A DNA stretch of 64,000 bases from Isoptericola peretonis (GTDB taxonomy: Bacteria > Actinomycetota > Actinomycetes > Actinomycetales > Cellulomonadaceae), in contig JALQCY010000001.1 in the NCBI GenBank assembly GCA_023241745.1, positions 894,064-958,063 of the forward strand. The letters are read 5' to 3'. The notes under the pieces were generated by a model. The model was not told where the DNA came from. It saw only the letters and a program-made list of their open reading frames with translations, and did not search any database. Of the stretch, positions 62,848 to 64,000 are shown in pieces. The first letter of the stretch is position 1; each line of letters starts with the position of its first letter. The position numbers were made by a program, and so were the translations under genes.

Positions 62848-64000
62848 ATGACCACCGAGTCCCGGCCCGAGGCCGCCACGATCATCTACACCCACACCGA
62901 CGAGGCGCCGCTGCTCGCGACCTACTCGTTCCTCCCGATCGTCGAGGCGTACGCCGCGCAGGCCGGGGTGCGCATGGAGACGCGCGACATCTCGCTCGCC
63001 GGCCGCATCCTCGCCCAGTTCCCCGAGCGCCTCGCCGACGACCAGCGCATCGGCGACGCCCTCGCCGAGCTGGGCGCGCTGGCCACCACGCCCGAGGCCA
63101 ACATCATCAAGCTGCCGAACATCTCCGCCTCCGTGCCGCAGCTCAAGGCCGCGGTGGCAGAGCTCCAGGCCCAGGGCTACGACGTCCCCGACTACCCCGA
63201 GGACCCGCAGACGGACGCCGACAAGGACGTGCGCGCCCGCTACGACAAGGTCAAGGGCTCCGCCGTGAACCCGGTGCTGCGCGAGGGCAACTCGGACCGC
63301 CGCGCCCCCGCCTCGGTGAAGAACTACGCCAAGGCGCACCCGCACCGCATGGGCGCCTGGTCGGCCGACTCGAAGACCAACGTCGCGACCATGGGTGCCG
63401 ACGACTTCTTCTCCAACGAGAAGTCCGTCGTCCTGCCCGCCGACGACACCCTCACGATCCGCCTCGTCACCCCCGCGGGCACCACGGTGCTCAAGGAGGG
63501 CCTGAAGGTCCTCGAGGGCGAGGTCGTGGACGGGACGTTCATGTCGGTCGCCGCGCTGCGCACGTTCCTCGCGGAGCAGGTCGCGCGCGCCAAGGCCGAG
63601 GGCGTGCTGTTCTCCGCTCACCTCAAGGCCACGATGATGAAGGTCTCCGACCCGATCATCTTCGGCCACGTGGTGCAGGCGTTCTTCCCCGCCCTCTTCG
63701 AGCAGTACGGCGACCAGCTCAAGGCCGCGGGCATCTCGCCCAACGACGGCCTCGGCGGGCTCCTCGCCGCCGTGGACACGCTGCCCGACGGTGCGGCGAT
63801 CCGGGCCGCCGTCGAGCAGGGCCTGGCCGACGGCCCCGCGCTCGCGATGGTCGACTCCGACAAGGGGATCACCAACCTGCACGTGCCCTCGGACGTCATC
63901 ATCGACGCCTCGATGCCGGCGATGATCCGCGGCGGCGGCCACATGTGGGGCCCGGACGGCAAGGAGCACGACACCCTCGCCGTCATCCCCGACTCGTCGT
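62848..64000 (+). CDS. icd: Monomeric NADP-dependent isocitrate dehydrogenase, 5' part
   Basis: The first 384 codons are present; the window edge cuts the gene (the family is about 740 residues). The enzyme oxidatively decarboxylates isocitrate to 2-oxoglutarate. Diagnostic segments are [20 protein letters not shown] (residues 12-31), [47 protein letters not shown] and [21 protein letters not shown]. This is the monomeric (IDH2) type typical of Corynebacterium and many Micrococcales. GGGAG precedes the ATG. Confidence 0.96.
   Translation, partial: MTTESRPEAATIIYTHTDEAPLLATYSFLPIVEAYAAQAGVRMETRDISLAGRILAQFPERLADDQRIGDALAELGALATTPEANIIKLPNISASVPQLKAAVAELQAQGYDVPDYPEDPQTDADKDVRARYDKVKGSAVNPVLREGNSDRRAPASVKNYAKAHPHRMGAWSADSKTNVATMGADDFFSNEKSVVLPADDTLTIRLVTPAGTTVLKEGLKVLEGEVVDGTFMSVAALRTFLAEQVARAKAEGVLFSAHLKATMMKVSDPIIFGHVVQAFFPALFEQYGDQLKAAGISPNDGLGGLLAAVDTLPDGAAIRAAVEQGLADGPALAMVDSDKGITNLHVPSDVIIDASMPAMIRGGGHMWGPDGKEHDTLAVIPDSS

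Overview
The window is chromosomal DNA from a high-GC, mycothiol-producing actinobacterium. The marker set is mycothiol synthase (mshD), BldC, a DUF3073 protein, DUF3618 and DUF4244 proteins, an Rv3654c-Rv3660c-like Tad cluster and a monomeric NADP isocitrate dehydrogenase. A secreted GH5 mannanase with a CBM2 and a secreted nuclease with two chitin-binding-like repeats point to a polysaccharide-degrading Micrococcales member of the Cellulomonas / Cellulosimicrobium / Promicromonospora kind. That placement is inference. I see no insertion sequence, prophage, CRISPR array or replication origin.

Layout. 1-9.2 kb: end of a DinB-like gene, the H+-pyrophosphatase HppA, then a CstA carrier, a small protein ending in Cys-Cys and an ArsA/Get3-type ATPase, followed by an ECF sigma factor with a coupled membrane protein and an M18 aminopeptidase. 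9.2-21 kb: an Rpf-like secreted protein, a YprA/MrfA-type helicase coupled to a CitE-like lyase, a seven-gene Tad/Flp pilus operon, an MFS/ArsR pair and a HAD-IB phosphatase. The helicase-Tad-HAD order matches Mycobacterium Rv3649-Rv3661. 21-26.8 kb: a GNAT, acetyl-CoA synthetase, mannanase and mshD. 26.8-32 kb: a phosphate block of polyphosphate kinase, a MutT1-type NUDIX/histidine phosphatase, a Pit transporter and its PhoU-like partner. PHO-box-like 11-bp direct repeats precede both ppk and the pit operon.

32-46 kb: sugar and drug MFS carriers with MarR regulators and a visible double operator, a PTP-type phosphatase, MsrB, a DEAD-box RNA helicase, an M50 peptidase, DUF1206, a cysteine-free HesB-like protein, tRNA-Lys, a GDPD, an ABM-domain membrane protein and a secreted M15 peptidase. 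46-55 kb: a tRNA-Glu/Asp/Phe cluster, holin-like and DUF3618 envelope proteins, bldC, and a DUF3073-purM-purF-SCP block (compare Rv0807-Rv0810c). In this block a membrane protein and a large secreted nuclease sit between purF and the SCP gene. 55-61 kb: a five-gene oligopeptide-type ABC importer. 61-64 kb: an RNB ribonuclease and the start of icd, cut by the window edge.

Two organisational habits recur. Many neighbouring genes overlap by ATGA or GTGA, which implies translational coupling; this is most marked in the Tad operon. At least a dozen genes have no Shine-Dalgarno but carry a -10-like hexamer exactly 6-7 nt before the start codon, as expected of leaderless mRNAs. The least explained parts are the CstA / CC-end protein / ArsA-like ATPase operon, a 13-bp-period operator array at 20139-20195 and a perfect 30-bp inverted repeat with nested hairpins at 55108-55208.
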